Source of the DNA: Bacillota bacterium
Lineage (GTDB): Bacteria; Bacillota_I; Bacilli_A; RFN20; CAG-826
Length of the DNA: 8,790 nt
Direction: 5' to 3'
Assembly: GCA_003512585.1 (NCBI GenBank)
Contig: DOQE01000030.1
Location: 1-8,790, forward strand
Part shown: positions 7,084-8,790 of the stretch, one piece after another
Layout: every line of letters starts with the position of its first letter
Numbering within the stretch: position 1 is the stretch's first letter
Notes under the pieces: model-generated
What the model was told of the DNA's origin: nothing
The model's database searches: none
Seen by the model: only the letters and a program-made list of their open reading frames with translations
Made by a program: the position numbers and the translations under genes

Positions 7084-7455
7084 TTATAAATTTTTTATTT
7101 CGATTTTTTGTTCATCGTTTAAATCTTTTTTCAAAGCATTCTTACCATTTTGCTTTTTAATCAAGTTACAATGAATTAGTAAGACAATCAAAACAATAAA
7201 GTCAAGCAAAAAACCTTCAAAAGAACGTATTATAAGAATTAGTTGCACAGCTCCTCTTGTCAAAGTAGAAATACAATGGGCGAAGGTAAAAATAATGCCA
7301 TAAAGTAGTCCCACGGTTGGAAAAGCAGAAAGAATTAAAAACATATGACGAAAATTACATTTTAGATATAAGATAATCATTACTATTGCGAAAAGTATGC
7401 TTAAAATTGGGTAAATAAAAGTTGCCATAGTGTTTGGGCCAACGCTTAAAACCAT
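7084..7455 (-). CDS. Small integral membrane protein coupled to the DUF2089 regulator
   Basis: I do not recognise the family. From the ATG at 7455-7453 the product is 123 aa. It has an N-terminal hydrophobic segment (TFIYPILSILFAIVMIILYL, about residues 12-31), a second (MFLILSAFPTVGLLYGIIFTF, about 38-58), and a third long one (about 70-97, LILIIRSFEGFLLDFIVLIVLLI). The tail, KKQNGKNALKKDLNDEQKIE, is charged and probably cytoplasmic. This start is preferred to the ATG at 7485: a textbook AAGGAGG (7462-7468) sits seven bases upstream, and it lies one base after the regulator's stop codon. The ribosome binding site is made from the regulator's last codons (KEV-stop), so the two are translationally coupled. 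The pairing suggests it controls, or is controlled by, the regulator. Confidence 0.75.
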   Translation of the reverse strand: MVLSVGPNTMATFIYPILSILFAIVMIILYLKCNFRHMFLILSAFPTVGLLYGIIFTFAHCISTLTRGAVQLILIIRSFEGFLLDFIVLIVLLIHCNLIKKQNGKNALKKDLNDEQKIEIKNL

Positions 7456-7456
7456 A

Positions 7457-7738
7457 TTAAACCTCCTTATTTTCTCGGAACACATCTATCAATTCTTTAG
7501 CAGACTCAACTGTAATCTTGCCCTCTAAAGCCATAGATTTGACATACGCAACATAAGGATCGTCATTTGATTCACTTAATTTAATTTTTTCAATCAAGCG
7601 ATCTATTCTGCCACGTATAGTTGGATAGGTAACGTTATAATAAACAGCTAAGTCTTTTAGGGATCCCGACGCTAAAACAAAACGACGTATAAGCTCCTTA
7701 TCATCTTCGTTTAGAACCTTAATCCAATTTTGTTCCAT
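7457..7738 (-). CDS. DUF2089-type helix-turn-helix regulator
   Basis: The 93-aa protein carries the DUF2089 signature in full: LNEDDKELIRRFVLASGSLK at about residues 9-28, then DLAVYYNVTYPTIRGRIDRL (about 29-48), a predicted HTH whose recognition helix is YPTIRGRID. The C-terminal MALEGKITVESAKELIDVFR (about 69-88) is the second conserved, helical block. It lacks the N-terminal zinc-ribbon seen in longer members, so it is a short form. The family occurs next to small membrane proteins; such pairs are probably autoregulated, which fits the operator repeats just upstream. The ATG at 7738-7736 has no ribosome binding site, and a -10 element ends six bases upstream, so the mRNA may be leaderless. 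The stop overlaps the next gene's ribosome binding site. Confidence 0.85.
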   Translation of the reverse strand: MEQNWIKVLNEDDKELIRRFVLASGSLKDLAVYYNVTYPTIRGRIDRLIEKIKLSESNDDPYVAYVKSMALEGKITVESAKELIDVFRENKEV

Positions 7739-7744
7739 GGCAAT

Positions 7745-7773
7745 AATATAATACTTTTTTTAATAAAGTTAAA
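7745..7773 (-). promoter_or_regulatory. Promoter giving a leaderless DUF2089 transcript
   Basis: On the minus strand TTTAAC (7773-7768), a 17-base spacer and TATATT (7750-7745) are followed by six bases and the ATG. Transcription would start at or within a base of the start codon. The -35 element lies inside operator repeat 1, so a bound regulator would block RNA polymerase. An alternative, TTGAAT-18-TAAAAT further up (about 7778-7807), would give a leader of about 30 nt, still without a ribosome binding site. Confidence 0.55.
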
Positions 7774-7796
7774 GTCTATTTTAATAAAGTTAAAGT
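7758..7796 (+). promoter_or_regulatory. Tandem 21-bp-period operator upstream of the DUF2089 gene
   Basis: The 18-mer TTTTAATAAAGTTAAAGT occurs twice, at 7758-7775 and 7779-7796, identical in all 18 positions and separated by CTA, so the period is 21 bp (two DNA turns). Each unit also holds an imperfect inverted TTTAA/TTAAA. The first copy overlaps the -35 element. This is the expected layout for cooperative binding by a small dimeric regulator, most simply the DUF2089 protein itself. Binding is inferred, not shown. Confidence 0.7.
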
Positions 7797-8034
7797 TTAT
7801 CATTCAATCGGTAGCTATGGTTTTAAAATTCGTATTATAAGAATAAATAGACCTTGAGTGTCTTTAGAATTTTTTTAGATAATTTCTCCAACGATAAATA
7901 TTTTTTACTTTTTCACTTTTAATTGTTTAAAGGTCTGAAGCAAATGTAATTTAAGAAGTAAACAATTTAATCATTAAATAAACAAATTTAATAAACAAAT
8001 AAACAATTTATAAGCAAAAAACCTTAAGATGAAT
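7797..8034. other. Intergenic region between the DUF2089 promoter and the IS3 element
   Basis: No gene is visible in either strand of this very AT-rich stretch. It holds a run of similar 11-12-base elements described separately at 7918-8010. No terminator or ribosome binding site was found. It may carry the alternative DUF2089 promoter at its left edge. Confidence 0.5.
7918..8010 (+). repeat. AT-rich TAAACAATTTA repeats
   Basis: TAAACAATTTA or the variant TAAACAAATTTA occurs at 7959, 7979 and 8000, spaced 20 and 21 bp. An inverted relative TTTAATTGTTTAA is at 7918-7930, and a further TAAACAAA at 7992. The spacing equals about two helical turns, but the low complexity makes chance more plausible than for the 18-mer repeats. 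Confidence 0.35.
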
Positions 8035-8790
8035 TGAAGTGAGACCCAAATGTTGGACTTGCTCCTAATTTCATAGTTGAGCAAAGGGCTGTTGTCTATA
8101 AGTTAATGGGGGCAGCCCTTTTGTTTTCTCCATTATTCTTTTGCTATTGTAGTATTCAATATATTTATTCATTGCTTTTTCCAATTCGTCTAGCGACTTA
8201 AATTCACATTCATGTCCATAGAACATTTCATTTTTCATGATCCCAAAGAAGTTTTCCATGGGTGAATTGTCTAGGCAATTCCCTTTTCTGGGCATTGATT
8301 GTTCGATGCCACGCTTTTTAAGCTCTTCGTGATAGAACTTCATTTGATATTGCCATCCCTGATCGCTATGGAAAATTAGTCCTTCCAGTTTTTCGTATTT
8401 AGCAAATGCCTTTCTTGACATATCGGTTGTTTGATTGAAGTTTGGTTTTCTGGATATATTAAACGCTACGATTTCACGGTTATGCATATCTAGAATTGGA
8501 GATAGATATAATTTGCCCGCCGCTATGTGAAACTTAGAAACGTCGGTTGTCCATTTTGATTACACGCTGTGGTCGAGATATCTCTTTTATAGGTTGTTTT
8601 ATGCTTTTCCTCGTCGACAGCTTTATTAAGAAGAAGGTTCTTGCAAGTTCCGTTCCGGTCACCTTTATAAGATTTGTATTTTCCTCTAGGCGTGATGCCG
8701 TGGATATTGAGCAAAGACATTATTCTTTTAATCTTTTTGTGGTTGGCTTTATATCCTCTATTAGCCAATTCAAGCAATATTCTTCTATAG
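8035..8790 (-). mobile_element. IS3-family (IS150-like) insertion sequence, 3' part
   Basis: The element extends past the right edge. Its transposase reads leftward and ends at 8071. The end is set at 8035 by the terminal sequence TGAAGTGAGACCCAAATG (plus strand), which has the 5'-TG of IS3 ends and the ACCCAAA..GTTGGAC form common in this group. The other end, the orfA gene and any target duplication lie outside the window, so the boundary could shift by about five bases. Confidence 0.75.
8071..8790 (-). pseudogene. IS3-family transposase orfB, DDE domain, partial and frameshifted
   Basis: This is the integrase-like transposase (orfB). From the right edge it reads YRRILLELANRGYKANHKKI and the HTH-like region to GKYKSYKGDRNG, then NLLLNKAVDEEKHKTTYKRD and STTACNQ. 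There one A is missing from the run at 8554-8557: CAAAATGG would have to be CAAAAATGG to continue as KWTTDVSKFHIAAGKLYLS. The second frame (8071 to about 8556) carries D of TTDV (8544-8542), D of HSDQGW (8364-8362) and E of SPMENFF (8256-8254), with 35 residues between the last two and a Lys seven residues after the Glu. That is the DD35E pattern of IS3. This is not the normal IS3 programmed frameshift, which lies between orfA and orfB, so the copy is probably inactive, or the assembly is wrong. Confidence 0.88.

Noticed and set aside
7453..7485. Earlier ATG at 7485 as start of the membrane protein
   Set aside because: It would overlap the regulator by 29 bases and has no ribosome binding site, whereas the ATG at 7455 has a perfect AAGGAGG.
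1..8790. Mollicute code 4 (TGA = Trp)
   Set aside because: TGG codes Trp in S7 and other proteins, and TGA ends the MATE and transposase frames in the expected places.
1..8790. tRNA or rRNA genes
   Set aside because: No cloverleaf with a TTCGA-type loop and no rRNA-like segments were seen.

Overview
The window comes from a low-GC Bacillota-type genome. Ribosomal protein S12 is about 139 aa, with the Gram-positive N-terminal insertion. The gene order rpsL-rpsG-fusA, strong AGGAGG-like ribosome binding sites, TTGACA/TATAAT-type promoters and an AT-rich, Lys/Ser/Asn-rich proteome all agree. Tryptophan is coded by TGG and TGA is used as a stop, so this is not a code-4 mollicute. An uncultured, host-associated Bacilli lineage (Erysipelotrichia- or RF39-like) is my best guess, but the sequence does not prove it. 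Every intact gene lies on the minus strand.

Layout from right to left, in the direction of transcription. (1) 8035-8790: the 3' end of an IS3-family (IS150-like) insertion sequence whose transposase has DDE motifs but a one-base frameshift. (2) 7738-6261: a compact three-gene unit made of a DUF2089-type HTH regulator, a small membrane protein translationally coupled to it, and a secreted Ser/Gly/Thr-rich beta-type protein. It is preceded by a tandem 21-bp-period operator overlapping an apparently leaderless promoter, and closed by a clear rho-independent terminator (6212-6237). (3) 6163-4673: a lipoprotein with an M6-type metalloprotease motif (HEVGHLFGLPD). (4) 4483-3095: a MATE-family multidrug/Na+ antiporter with its own strong promoter and an approximately 110-nt leader. 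(5) 2993-1625: a decayed AAA ATPase/DUF4143 gene with no start codon, one frameshift and one in-frame stop, preceded by a 33-bp-period array. (6) 1622-1167: an internally deleted IS30-family element with both inverted repeats still present. (7) 1138-1: the str operon promoter, its leader, rpsL, rpsG and the first codons of fusA.

The conserved str operon thus borders an accessory region of mobile-element relics, a broken ATPase and a secretion-oriented cluster. The DUF2089 unit is the most interesting piece: it looks like a self-controlled regulator/membrane-protein/secreted-effector operon next to a secreted protease and an exporter. Two separate genes are broken by what looks like one extra T in a T6 tract (7 T seen). 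That means either real decay or slippage, or assembly errors, and it matters for whether the secreted protein is made.
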